Shown one piece after another: positions 35,051 to 46,400 of a stretch of 64,000 bases of DNA. This DNA comes from Mercurialis annua. Lineage: Eukaryota; Streptophyta; Magnoliopsida; Malpighiales; Euphorbiaceae. Position 1 is the first letter of the stretch. Every line of letters starts with the position of its first letter. The position numbers and the translations under genes are program-made. The notes below the pieces were generated by a model. It did not search any database. It was not told where the DNA came from and saw nothing but the letters and a program-made list of their open reading frames with translations. The stretch lies in contig NC_065574.1 in assembly GCF_937616625.2 (NCBI RefSeq), forward strand, positions 4,154,001 through 4,218,000, read 5' to 3'.

Positions 35051-36667
35051 ATGGAAGGAAAAATGTCTCTACAATGGATCTCTTACTTAATAGCAGCATG
35101 GCTATGGTGCAGTGTCGCGTTTGGAACAACTTTGGAGCTGTCGGCAGCCTTAAAACCAAACGAGAAATTTCTTGAAAGCTACGAAGAAAATTTAAAAATA
35201 TTGCGCGACCAATCAGGAAATTCAGCAGACCTCAGGCATGGAATTCCGGTGCTGTTTCATAAGGCTAATTTGCCTTCCAGTGGACGGTTTTTTACATTAA
35301 CGGTGAATGGAACTTGCGAAATCAAACTCGTAATCGACAAAACTAACGTAAAGATGGTCGCCTTCATCGCGAATACCAACGGATTTATATATAACGTCAC
35401 AGATTTAGATGATGCAGAAGCAATCAATGGATATGTGGCAAATATGACAACTCAACAGCATTTGATGCCGTTCAGCAATAATTATGATGAGCTTGAGAAA
35501 GTTTCAGAATACAAAAGAGAAGACGTGCTGTTGGGCTATCCATGGCTAATCCAATCCATTGATGAGCTTTATAGTTATCAACCGGGTGGCAGTAATCTTG
35601 TATTTGTAGCTGCTTCGACGATGAGAATAAACCAGCTGATTACTGAGGCGGGACGATTCAGGGAAATCGAGCTTTTGATTCGTCAGGGTATTCGATACAA
35701 CGACACTTTTAAACCGACTCAGGGCATGATTGACTTGCAGGATAAATGGGAAAATCTTTCTCGTGCAGTTCAAGAATCCGGTGTACAGGGAGCTTTTCGT
35801 AACGCAGTTCAAATTGTAAGACACGACGGAAGCCAGATTTCTATCGACAATGTCAGAAGTTTAATGGGAATTCTATCTCTGATGCCGTTCCAGTGTGATG
35901 CTCCATCGACGACCTTTTCGCCTCTTATAAGATCCGTCGTTCCAAATCTGGACGATGGTGGCGTTTGTGAATATGCCGAGCCGACGGTTTGTCTCGTGGG
36001 CAGAAACCATCTTTGTATTACTCTTGGTCCATTTTGTGGGAGATTTACTTTAAAAAGAGACGGTACAATTCGAACAAACGGCGTCTGTCTTGGCACTAAT
36101 GATGCAGGAGACTCCCTTACAGCGACATATTGCCCCGATGTTGTCTCAGACGTTAATCGGTGGGAATTAAGCGACGACGGAACATGCATGAGCCGTAAAT
36201 CCGGTTTGGTTCTGGCAGCAACAGCAACAGGGGCGCTTTTCTTACAGAACAACAGTTATACAGCGGGTCAAAGTTGGTTAGCAACTAATTCTTTAGCACC
36301 TTTTATGGCACCCATTTACGGGATTAAAGAGCTCTGCTTGCAGTCAAATGAAACTGATATCTGGTTAACGAATTGCACGAAAGAATCGGAGCAGCTCTGG
36401 GCTTTCTACGCTGACGGTTCGCTTCGACCTATGTTAAATCAAATAAACTGTCTTAGTACCAATGGAACCAGGGGAAGCGTCGTCAAAATTCTTTCATGTG
36501 ATCCTACATCCTCCGGGCAGCGATGGTTGTTCAAGAATGATGGCTCTATTTGGAGTAAATATTATAGATCGGTGCTAGATGTTTCTGGCTCCAAACCAGA
36601 GCGGAAAAGAATACTCCTTTGGGGATTCAACGGAAATGCGAACCAGAAATGGACACCATTGCTGTGA
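35051..36667 (+). CDS. Type 2 ribosome-inactivating protein precursor (ricin-like A and B chains)
   Basis: Intronless, 538 aa. A signal peptide (residues about 5-25) is followed by an A-chain-like rRNA N-glycosidase domain (about 40-285) and a B-chain-like lectin domain (about 303-538); the linker-flanking Cys282 and Cys306 could form the interchain disulfide. The family removes one adenine from the 28S rRNA sarcin-ricin loop. Visible active-site features: EAGR with Glu199 and Arg202, Trp233, and Tyr174/Tyr176. The first active-site Tyr appears to be Phe112 in NGFIY, though this depends on alignment. In the lectin half, QxW-type motifs are QSW (407-409), QLW (448-450), QRW (490-492) and QKW (532-534). 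The first subdomain (Cys314-Phe332) is roughly half the usual size and lacks its QxW, so that sugar site is probably lost; the last subdomain (Asp510, Trp524) looks intact. Several N-glycosylation sequons are present. The frame is undamaged, but activity and expression are unknown. Confidence 0.92.
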   Translation: MEGKMSLQWISYLIAAWLWCSVAFGTTLELSAALKPNEKFLESYEENLKILRDQSGNSADLRHGIPVLFHKANLPSSGRFFTLTVNGTCEIKLVIDKTNVKMVAFIANTNGFIYNVTDLDDAEAINGYVANMTTQQHLMPFSNNYDELEKVSEYKREDVLLGYPWLIQSIDELYSYQPGGSNLVFVAASTMRINQLITEAGRFREIELLIRQGIRYNDTFKPTQGMIDLQDKWENLSRAVQESGVQGAFRNAVQIVRHDGSQISIDNVRSLMGILSLMPFQCDAPSTTFSPLIRSVVPNLDDGGVCEYAEPTVCLVGRNHLCITLGPFCGRFTLKRDGTIRTNGVCLGTNDAGDSLTATYCPDVVSDVNRWELSDDGTCMSRKSGLVLAATATGALFLQNNSYTAGQSWLATNSLAPFMAPIYGIKELCLQSNETDIWLTNCTKESEQLWAFYADGSLRPMLNQINCLSTNGTRGSVVKILSCDPTSSGQRWLFKNDGSIWSKYYRSVLDVSGSKPERKRILLWGFNGNANQKWTPLL

Positions 36668-36872
36668 TTTATTATGTAGCTTCTTAATAATATCAGTACT
36701 CTTTGTCGTGTGCAATGCTTAATAAGAGGATAGCATCTTATTGCTGCCCCTCATGTAATAAATGGAACGTTATTTATGAGCATAGTTGTGCAATGTCTCA
36801 CTCAAGTAAAACTATTTCACCCAGCTATCTTTGGGAAGGATACACTTCATTATTAATCACCGTAATTAGCTA

Positions 36873-36991
36873 CCAGCCCGCCATCTCATATGGCGGGCTG
36901 GTGCTAAAATACATGGGCCTGCTATCTCAGATAGCGGGCTGGTGGTAGGAGGCACAAAAAAAAGAATTTTTGTGTCTATGAGACACAAAAA
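36873..36991. repeat. Cluster of three short palindromes after the RIP gene
   Basis: 36873-36901 has perfect 12-bp arms (ccagcccgccat) and a 5-bp loop. 36918-36938 is a shorter related palindrome (gctatctcagatagc). 36967-36991 has 11-bp arms (tttttgtgtct) and a 3-bp loop. The first two repeat the 'gggctggtg' word. They lie about 200 bp past the RIP stop, within reach of the 3' end of its transcript. Confidence 0.8.
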
Positions 36992-37010
36992 TGTCAAAAA
37001 CCCCACTTCA

Positions 37011-38095
37011 TTAATAATTCTATTTCGGATTGGCCAATCTTAAATACTCTTCATGTTAAAGGAGTGACTAGGAAAATTCCGAGGTGTATCTCAGTAATTT
37101 GGCAACCGCCGCTTTCTCTGTGGACTAAAATTAGCACGGATGGTTCTTCTTTGGGTGCTCCAGGTCCTTCGGGGGCAAGCGGGATTTTCAGAAACGCAAG
37201 GGGTTTCAGTTGTGGTTGTTTTGCTTTCAATTAGGCAACTCTTTTGCATTTCTTGCTGAGTTAGAAGTTGCGTTATTTGCAATCTCTAAGGGGAAAGAAC
37301 TGAACTATTCTCATGTTTGGCTCGAATGTGATTCCACTTTTGTTGTCAATTTTGTTAAGCGAAAAGATATGCAAATTCCTTGGAGATTTAGAACAAAATG
37401 GATAAGTTGTCTGAATTTCATTAGCAGTATCAATTTTGTTGTTTCTCACATTTTTAGAGAAGGAAATGCAGTTGCGTATTCTCTCGCTAGACATGGAGCT
37501 TTAAATAATGGACGCAATTGGTGGCATCAATTTCCAGATTTCTGTAATATCAGTTTCTATGAGAATTTTTCGTTTAAGGAAAAGTTCAAATTTTGTTAAT
37601 CTGCTAAATTTCTTATTTCTATTGGCTATGCAGTTGATTGGAGTTTCTGCTGTTTGCTTGGAAGACTGTTTCTACATTTTCGTTGCCGCGTTTCCGGTTT
37701 ATGCTTCTTCGTGAATGTAGTTGCTGTTGTCGATTTTCTGCTACGTCTCTACTGTTTTTTTGTTTCTGCTACATCTCTATTTATGTCGCATTGAAGTTCT
37801 TGCGGTTGCTCGTAATTGCTTGTGTAGCTGATATGCGGACTTTTCACATCTTGCAATTTTGAGTCGTTGATCTTCAAGAAGGTGGAGTTTTTTTGTTGCT
37901 GCAGAAGTTTAAAGGGTATTTTGCTTAGATTTTTCTAAGCTTTTTGGTTATTTTCAGTTTTGTAATTGAACTTTTTTTTTCAAATTTTAATAATATGGTT
38001 GCGAGGAAAATGCTGTATTATACACTAGGACGGTGTCAACCTAATTGAGATGCTCGGATGCGTTTTCTGATTTCTCGACTACAATCTTTAAATAA
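37011..38095 (+). pseudogene. LINE remnant: RNase H-like domain and 3' UTR
   Basis: The plus strand reads 'WTKISTDGSSLGAPGPSGASGIFRN' (frame at 37139), then shifts frame near 37200 to LAELEVALFAI, VWLECDST and HIFREGNAVAYSLARHG, the RVT_3 RNase H-like domain, ending at a stop at 37599. The long AT/TG-rich 3' UTR ends with 'gtgtcaacctaattgagatgc' (about 38028-38056), a LINE 3' signature. It is 5'-truncated and frameshifted. Confidence 0.82.
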
Positions 38096-38404
38096 AAAAA
38101 TAACATTTTTATGTATAGTATATAAGTAGTTTATTGCCACATAAATCACTTTCATCAAGTAAATTGCTGCTGAACATACAAAAGCTATTGCCTTGTGCTA
38201 TTATAATGGTTTTTAATCTGCTATATTTGCAACAATTATCCAACAATTATTCTTAGCACTAATAAACAATTGTGGTTGTTTTTTTCAATTTTATTTTTCA
38301 AATTCTATCTATTTTTATGCTAATAAATAAGAATACTTTTATAATAGCTAAATTTTGAAATTTTAGAAATATTTTAAAAAATTAAAACAAAATGATGAAA
38401 TATA

Positions 38405-38710
38405 TAAAAGTAAGGAGTCAATTTGGTCCTTCAACTTGCGACTCGGGATCAAATAACTCATTTTGACCATTTTGATCAATTAAAAACAATATTTTTAATT
38501 TTTAGATCTATTAAGGATAAATTAATATAATATGGACAAATTTAAGGGCCGGGATGATTCAGTTTTATCCTTAATTAACCTAAAAATAAAGAGTATTATC
38601 CTTAATTGACCTAAAAATTAAAAGTATTGTCTTTAATTGATCAAAATGGCTGATAGTGAGTTATTTGACACCAAGTCACTAGTTCAGATACCAAATTGAC
38701 CCTTTGCTCG
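38405..38710. mobile_element. Foldback element, ends approximate
   Basis: 'ggagtcaatttggtccttca' at the left and 'ataccaaattgaccctttgc' at the right are inverted, with inner pairs 'aactcattttgaccattttgatc' and 'gatcaaaatggctgatagtgagtt'. Non-coding. No target duplication resolved. Confidence 0.6.
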
Positions 38711-38950
38711 AATTTATAATTCAATAACTTCAATTCGAGGAAGAACTGGGAACAGCTAACTATCAGAGATTGGACATATGAACACAACATAAAATAATAA
38801 TACAAAGATACCTTACTTCTAAAGCTCTAATTTCTTATCTCTTCCTTTTCTCATTCACCTTTTACTTTATAATTTCTCTTTTCACTTTTTGGACGGCCAT
38901 TACTTGTCATCTACATTAATTCCTTCATTGGTTTCTTCAATTTCCTACTC

Positions 38951-38958
38951 TATAAATC
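38951..38958 (+). promoter_or_regulatory. Probable TATA box of the 39045 gene
   Basis: tataaatc is preceded by a pyrimidine-rich stretch and lies 94 bp before the ATG. Confidence 0.5.
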
Positions 38959-39044
38959 ACACAACACTTCACATTTTAATTAACCAATTGACATCTTGAA
39001 GTTGGTTTTTACTTTTCATAAGAAAAACCAACTTTTATGCATAA

Positions 39045-39437
39045 ATGGCTGCAACAACTTATTATCATAACACTAGTGATCAAACTCAAAACTCGTCGCA
39101 AAGAGCGTTAGCGATGGTGTTAGCTTTAGTATCCGCAGTCGTGCTATCGCCATTGTACGTCGGACGAAGAAACGACATGCGTTTTTACGAGACGAAATGG
39201 ATTTCGTCAGGATTTGTACTTCCAATGGTTCTTGCTGGACTAATAATTGCTATAAGAACTACTTTTAATTCACCTTCTACTTCTTCAACATCGGCTAGAG
39301 GCTCATTTATACCTTGTGCGGATCCTTCGTTGGTGCTTAGAATTGGAAGTTCATCTTGGGGATTAGCTGGGATTTTAGTGATGCTTATGCTTGTACTGTC
39401 GTGGCAAGAAACAATTCAACATTTCTTCTGGAGATAG
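39045..39437 (+). CDS. Small plant-specific membrane protein, unknown function
   Basis: 130 aa, single exon. A Ser/Gln-rich N-terminus is followed by three hydrophobic segments: about 20-40 (RALAMVLALVSAVVLSPLYV), 53-70 (SSGFVLPMVLAGLIIAI) and 100-121 (WGLAGILVMLMLVLSW). Between the last two is a polar Ser/Thr loop with one Cys. The sequence resembles a small plant family annotated only as 'transmembrane protein' (I recall relatives such as AT3G02640). No catalytic motif was seen. A TATA box at normal distance and an intact frame suggest a real gene. Neither subcellular location nor role can be inferred. Confidence 0.8.
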   Translation: MAATTYYHNTSDQTQNSSQRALAMVLALVSAVVLSPLYVGRRNDMRFYETKWISSGFVLPMVLAGLIIAIRTTFNSPSTSSTSARGSFIPCADPSLVLRIGSSSWGLAGILVMLMLVLSWQETIQHFFWR

Positions 39438-40094
39438 AGAGACTAGAGAAATTATCTAATGATTTAGTAATGTAAAATTGGTTCGACTGTAATTCTATTT
39501 TGAATCAAATAATATCAAGTTATTATTAGTAAATTATTTTTATGCAAGTGAATATGGTTAGCAATACTAGTTAATTTTAATTGCTCCATCAAATCAAACT
39601 TCATTCTTTTCTTTCATCTTCTCGTTGCGTTAAAAATTTATGCGGAATCTATAGCTAGATTTGCCGCTCTTTCGATTTACTTAGCTTGTATGATAGTTTT
39701 GTTAGTTTTCTAGATCTACAAATTGAAAGATCATATTTTAATCTTGTGATATGACTTTCTTTATGTAATTTGATCTTGATTAATGGATTCTAACTATGGG
39801 GCCTAAAAACCCTTTGGAAAAAAAAAAGAGAGTGAAACTCTTAGAATGCTTTAACTTGTACTTTAGAAAGGCTAATTTTTTTACTTATATCTATTTTTTC
39901 TCTTGCTTGTAAGGAAAGCACACAATAAAGTGGTATAATATAATCAAATTTATTCATTTGCATTGTCAATAATTAATAAAGCATACAATAAACAACTAGA
40001 GTATTTATATGCTTCAAACAGATTCATATTTAGATGGCAATGCCAAATACTTTTTTAACTGAATTGTTTCATATGTGTGTTATCTTCGTCGATA

Positions 40095-40425
40095 AGTTTT
40101 CATAAAATTAATTTTGATGGTGCTATCGATATGAATTTCAAAATATGAGTTTTTGGTTGTATTGTCAATGATTTTGCAAGTAATTTTATTTTTATTGAGG
40201 CTCGACACTTTATTGGCGTTGAAGATTGAATTGTGATGGACATATAGCACTACATACATCGATCAAGGGGAGTTGTTCGCATACTATATGATCTAATTTG
40301 GAATGAAAATGTCAAATTTCGAACAATGCTATTAATTCCTCCTGTAATAATAATAGAGATGTCATAGTTATATTAAAAGATGTGAATTGTAAATATAATT
40401 GGATTTATTTAATGATTAAAAAGAC
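40095..40425 (+). pseudogene. Heavily decayed LINE RNase H-like fragment
   Basis: The plus strand reads 'KINFDGAI' and then 'FGCIVNDFASNF' with stops between. That is the start of the RVT_3 domain (K.N.DGA..........G.V.RD..G). Too decayed to assign to a particular element. Confidence 0.5.
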
Positions 40426-40614
40426 CTTGTCGATAACTGCTTTTGCAGTAATTATCACTTTATTTTGGAATGACTATTAAAAAGTCTTTCATTTTTGTAT
40501 ATTTACATTTTTAAATTTAATTTTGGACAGACCGACAATTCATCCTAGCAAATTTAGATCAGTCTGGCCAATTAGATGGAAAAATATTTTTAAGATTATT
40601 GATAGTAAATATAT

Positions 40615-40988
40615 GAGTCAATACCTCTAAGACCCCTCACATTTGTTATAATTCACAATTTGATACCACTTATTTAAAAATCAAACGATTTGATACCTCT
40701 TTCAATTCCGTTAACTATTAGGGGCTTCTGTTAGTTTTTTTAATAATTTGATATTCACTTTCAAACGATTTGATACCTCACTTTCAATTATGTTAACGAT
40801 TTGTTATCTTATTTTCAAACGATTTGTTGCCTCATATTTAATTCTATTAACAATTTGATATCCTATATTTAACAGAAAGTTGTAATTGTTTGTAAAATTA
40901 AAACTGAGATAATAAATCTTTAATTTTCAAATAAGATGTACCAAACTGTAAATTATGACATACATTGGGGTCGTAGAATAATTTGCTC
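40615..40988. repeat. Diverged copy of the 9231-9628 repeat unit
   Basis: It shares 'aattccgttaactattagg', several 'caaacgatttgatacctc' repeats and the terminal 'aatttgctc'. The left end has drifted (gagtcaatac). Non-coding; lies about 400 bp upstream of TAF9. Confidence 0.65.
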
Positions 40989-41386
40989 TAAATATATTAT
41001 ACTTTTTGATGTTATAAATCTTCTTTGTAATAAACCTCTTGAATTATGATTTCCTCCAAAAATATAAACGAAAGAACATTTAAACGATGACGTTTTCTTA
41101 CCATCAATACCGCATATGCTGCACGCGAGTTCTTAAACTCGTCAATTTTTCGAGTTGCAACTCACCTGATCCCTAATCTTCAAAGGTAATGCAAAATTAA
41201 TTCCCCTTCACTTCAAATCAATCTTTTAATTGTTTAAATTGAGTAATTTTTACATATTTAGGGTTCAGTATTACGCATTCAGTTCAATTTCCCAATCTTT
41301 AAGAATCTGTAATCTTCTTACTTTATTTCAATTCTTGCTGCTGTATGTAATGATGTTAAAATGAATGTGTTGTATTATTTTAGAGT

Positions 41387-42325
41387 ATGGCAGAAGGAGA
41401 TGAGGATTTGCCGAGAGATGCAAAGATTGTGAAATCTCTGCTTAAATCAATGGGTGTGGAGGACTATGAACCTCGCGTTATACATCAGTTTCTCGAGCTA
41501 TGGTACCGTTATGTTGTCGATGTTTTAACCGATGCTCAGGTTTATTCGGAGCATGCTGCTAAATCTTGCATTGATCCTGATGATGTTAAGCTTGCTATTC
41601 AGTCTAAAATCAATTTTAGCTTCTCACAGCCGCCCCCGAGAGAGGTCGGTAACTATGTTGCACGGAAACTTATTGAATTGAATGATTTCGACATTTTCCT
41701 AGGCTTCTGAAACTATTCTATTTTTATATAAAAAAATTGTTTCAACCCGAATTCAGCTTAGGTGCATCATAGGTTACTGATATAGATAAAGTAATTTTGG
41801 CATTTTTGAGGCTTCTAAACTCCGAAATCTTAGATTGGTAATCTGTTCTTATAAAATGGTTATTGTTTCGACGGAGTTTCAGCTTAGGTGCAATGTAGGT
41901 TACTGAAATAGCAATTTTATAATCCAAATGAATGATTATAAAATGTTTGAAGAAATTGAATTCAGATTAGTTAGAGAAGAGACAATAATTGTTGTATTTT
42001 GTTATCCTTGGAGATGTATTGATGAGGCTGACATGTTTGAATTGCAATAAGCCAGGTCTTACTGGAATTGGCTAGAAACAGGAATAAAATTCCATTGCCG
42101 AAGTCGATAGCTGGACCAGGAATGCCGCTTCCACCTGAGCAAGATACATTGATTAGCCCGAATTACCAACTCGCTATCCCGCGGAAGCAGTCGGCTCAGG
42201 CAGCGGAAGAAACGGAGGATGACGAAGAAAGTACTGATCCTAACCCATCTCAAGAACCAAAGACGGATGCCCCCCAGAGTACTCCTCAACGGGTATCGTT
42301 TCCCCTTGTGAAACGCCCCAAGTGA
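41387..42325 (+). CDS. TAF9: TFIID/SAGA subunit TAF9, two exons
   Basis: Exon 1 41387-41644 and exon 2 42056-42325 give 175 aa, joined as RE|VLLELA. The donor is gtcggt, weak but required by the reading frame and by family conservation; the acceptor is ccag. The N-terminal half is a TAF9 histone-fold ([17 protein letters not shown], then DVKLAIQSK), which pairs with TAF6 in TFIID and SAGA-type complexes in the nucleus. The second half begins [11 protein letters not shown] and ends acidic then basic (ETEDDEES ... [12 protein letters not shown]), as in plant TAF9. A further non-coding first exon is likely (gtaatg donor at about 41188, 'ttttag' acceptor at 41383). Length is usual for plants and no defects were seen. 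It is divergently oriented to SPL2 and convergent with the RSH gene. Confidence 0.93.
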
Positions 42326-43492
42326 TGTTATTTCTGAAGTTATGACGCTGACTTCGGATTCTGATAGGAATGTCTTGTATTCGTATTCAGAGAAATCAAA
42401 AATCTGCAGTAATTTGAGAACAAGAATTGACAAAAGAGAATGCCTGATAAGATCCACAATGCACATCCAACATGGTGGAAAGAAAGATGCTTAGTTGCTT
42501 ATTTATTTACCTGACCTAATCTTTCTTCCTGTCAGGAACATATGTCCTATTGTTTTTTCCTTGTCTCGCATAGTTAGAATTATGAGAACAAGAATGCCTT
42601 GTAAACTATAATCTGAAAAGGATCAAAAAGAAAATATTCATTTAGATGGATAGTTGTTGTTTTCTTAAAGTAGCTTTGTATTAACTTCTGTCCATGCACC
42701 AAAATTTGTATCCTTGTCTGGTTCCCCTACTGAAGTCATTGCACCAAGCACCATGTCAGTATTAAAAATAATACTATTGTTAAAATCACCTGGCAGGTTG
42801 AGCTTTTGAGTGAGTTGATATGGCATTTTGAGCGAATTGGTCATTTGACACGATATTAGCCTTCATGATTGAAAGCTCTAGAGTTTGATTCTTAGTAACT
42901 TCCAATTGACTAATTAATTCGATTCTTAACAGCTTTCAATTGACTAGTCAAAATATTTGAGTACAATATGAGATGGTTATTATGTGTATTTATTTATTCA
43001 TGCTTCAACCCTGATGAGTATTAGCGTGAGGACTGTGTTAAAATAGTTGAAGCCAATATTATCTAACAGTTAAGACATGATTTTGCCAGTTAAGAGAAGT
43101 ATGAACCCTGCAGCTGTTTAGCCAGGTCGTGGGAGTGGATACCATTTTGGAAGTTTGATAAGAAAACTTTTTTCTCATTACAGGGTATTTGCTGTGAGGG
43201 GCGTAGATCACAATCAACATTCCATCATGTATATAGTGAAGCAAATTTCTAACTCTATTACATTTTAGCTAACAGGCCAGTTTTAGAAAATTACAACACA
43301 CCCATTATCAAAGGAAGCACGATTGAAACCTTCTAAAAAATTGATTTTTTTTAGGCCTTTTCTAGTTAGTCATTTGTGTTCACATACCAGAACCATGTAA
43401 CTGTTCTGTACAAACATATGTATATACAAAAACAACCAATTGTCACTAAATATGGTATATACTACTTGGGGGACAATGACAATCACTAAACA
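42326..43492. other. Convergent 3' flanks of TAF9 and the RSH gene
   Basis: No ORF with a recognisable family was found. This stretch probably contains the 3' UTRs of both genes. A short direct echo, 'tcttagtaacttccaattgact' and 'tcttaacagctttcaattgact', lies at about 42890-42950. Confidence 0.5.
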
Positions 43493-46400
43493 TCAACTTC
43501 TCCGACCGGTTGTTGCTGTTGATGTGCTCGAGACAGTAGTCAGTCCACGGTCATACATGCGCTGAATCTCCTCTCTGCACTCCGTCAATGATTTGTCTGA
43601 TATGGCTGGAGTTAGCTCCACCACATCCCCCATTTTTAACTTGCATAAAGGATCACTCAGTGGCTTGTGATTCAACCTTGGCCTCAATTCTTCCTTCACC
43701 GGAAACCCATACAACGACCATCTTGACCTTCCCCGACCAGCCCTTTCGAGCAGATCCATCACTGTTGAGTTTGCACAAAACTCTTGCACTGACATCTGCA
43801 GAGCACCCATACAACGGCTCAATAAGCATTCACTCTCAAGGATAAAACATAACTACAATAAAAATATATTTAATAAATACTAAAATAGAACATAGTTTAT
43901 CCATTTAAAAACATCAAGAGGTCTCCATCGTCATTAACGAATTATAAACTCGCAAATCAAAAAATTCTTACTCAAAAAGTTCTTTGTCCTAGTATTGATT
44001 AATAACCTTATACCTATTATGTGTTTAGCTTCTTATCATTAAAATAGACTCGGAAAATGAGAGAATCAAACCTTGTCATTCTCAATCATGATGACGAAGA
44101 CAGGTCCATCCTGACCACAGTGAGGCTTGTAAGAGTATGGGCAACCATCAGAATGTGTAGGGAATGAACAAGGATGCTTTACGGAAACATCATGGCCAAC
44201 AGACGATCGATATTTGCTCATTGTCTCGCACTGCCAGGTGACAACCCATCGTGCCCACTCAACCATCTGAAGCACATAAGAAGAGTGCTTGCAATCATCT
44301 TCCTTGTATCTCCAATGAGCTGCAAATCCACATTCTGCCTGCAAATGCATCTCCTTTGTGCGAATTTGAACTTCAATTGGAACCATGCCTTCAGCCTTTA
44401 CTACCGTGTGGAGGGATTGATACCTATAGATCAAATTAAAATTAGAGAGGAAAAAAACAAGTATTCATAATCAAACTACGGTTGAGTCAAAGCATACCCA
44501 TTGAACTTGGGACGACTTATGTAGTCCTTGAATTTTCCGGGAACTTCCTCCCACAACTGATGAACAACTCTTAATGCCCTATAACAGTCTTCCTCATTTT
44601 CAACAATCAGACGTAACCCATGAATATCGTGAATCTCCTCCATGTTCAGCTTCTTCCTGCAGAAATCAATAACCATCAGAGGACTATCTCAACTGCACAT
44701 ATTGAACAGCATTACATCATGAACTTCAATCACAATTTTATGTGTAATATGTTCACAGTTTGTGCAATATCTAATGAACAGAAGAAACCATATAGAGACC
44801 CATGATTAGCAAAACCTAGTATTAGGCAAAAAGCTGCAGTGATTACGCTTAATATGATGAGCAATTCAGTGTTATAGTGAGACCAATTAAAGCTTTCATA
44901 CAGAATCAATCACGACATCATTTGCTAATCATCTCAGCCATAGCCACACTAGGATTAGACTGTGTTTCTTTAAAGACAAGTTTCCATTCAAACAAATACA
45001 GAGAAGAAGTTGGAAGGGAGATAGATATGGATAGAGAAAGAGAGCATACTTCAACATTTTGCAGTATATGCTATACAAGCTTTTATGCCTCCCAGAGAGA
45101 ACATGGTAAGATATGGTATCATCCTTGAGAGCTTGCTCTAATTTTTCTGTGGCAGAACTAATTGGTGCCTCGTCAGAAGTCTCCACAAGTCTAGAGGATA
45201 GATCTCTGTGCTGATCTGGGTTGAGATGCTTAAAGCACAAATTCTCTAGTTGCTCTTTCCAGCTATGGATTCCCAACCGATTAGCCAATGGTGCAAATAT
45301 TTCCAGAGTCTCCTTAGCAAATCTTTGTTGCTTGGCAAAAGGCAATGCATCCAATGTCTTCATGTTGTGCAATCGATCAGCTAATTTTATGAGGACAGCC
45401 CTCGCATCTGCCATAGCAAGGAACATAGTATGCAAGCGATCTGCTTCAACAGTCTTGTCTGCTGTATTATTCTCACGTGCAAGCTTACTCAAGTGGCTAA
45501 GCTTGGAGACCTGATTAAATGTCAGAAAACATCAGAAACTTCCATAAAAGATCACAAAGGAACTAAGACTAGATGAATAGCAACGTTTCAAAAAAGACCT
45601 GAGAGTGCAAGATTAACAGAAGTTAGCAATGAAAAACATCTAACAACGGGAGGGACTGCTCTGAAATAAACTAAGATCAATCTAACTTGCAAATTTCTAA
45701 CCACTTCTAAAAGAGATATGTTGTCATCCTATTACAATTTTTGAGATAGCTATCATAATGAGATGTAAAGCTGATTAAAAGAACTTAGTCCAGACACATA
45801 GTCTAATGGCAGCCAAAACTATGCATTGACAACACGAAAAAATGGTTTATTACGAGATATTTCATTCAGACACAGTCCTGAATTTCAAGCAACTAAACTT
45901 TTAAATTATCATGCAAACAATCAATACTCGAATAAATCACAAGAGTTCAGATTCTTACCCCTTCCACTAGATCAGCAACCCCAGCTCCAAATGTTCTAAA
46001 AATATAGTCATAACTCAAAAAAGAATCGTCAATAGTGTCATGTAAAAGCCCTGCAGCAACCACAGTAGAGTTAGCACCAATCATCGCAAGCAAAACCGCA
46101 GTCTCCACACAATGCTGTAAATAAGGATCTCCACTCGCCCGCATCTAAAATCAACAACAAAGCAAAATTCTCAACTTCACATAACAATAATTCACAATCG
46201 AATACATATTCAAAATACAAAACTCAAATCTCTACCTGTCCTCTATGCGCTTTCTCAGCCTCATAAAAAGCTTTAATAACAAAATCTTCATAAAAGATTT
46301 TATGCTTCAATTGTGCATCCAACAACAATTCTTTAGCATAAGGCTCATTAATAGCCTCCACAAAGCTATCCTCCATATTGAATGTCAACTCCTCCACACC

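Noticed and set aside
35546..36252. Two minus-strand ORFs of 92 and 147 codons
   Set aside because: They are antisense shadows of the RIP coding sequence with no family features.
42059..42466. 135-codon minus-strand ORF
   Set aside because: It is antisense to TAF9 exon 2, which matches its family closely on the plus strand.
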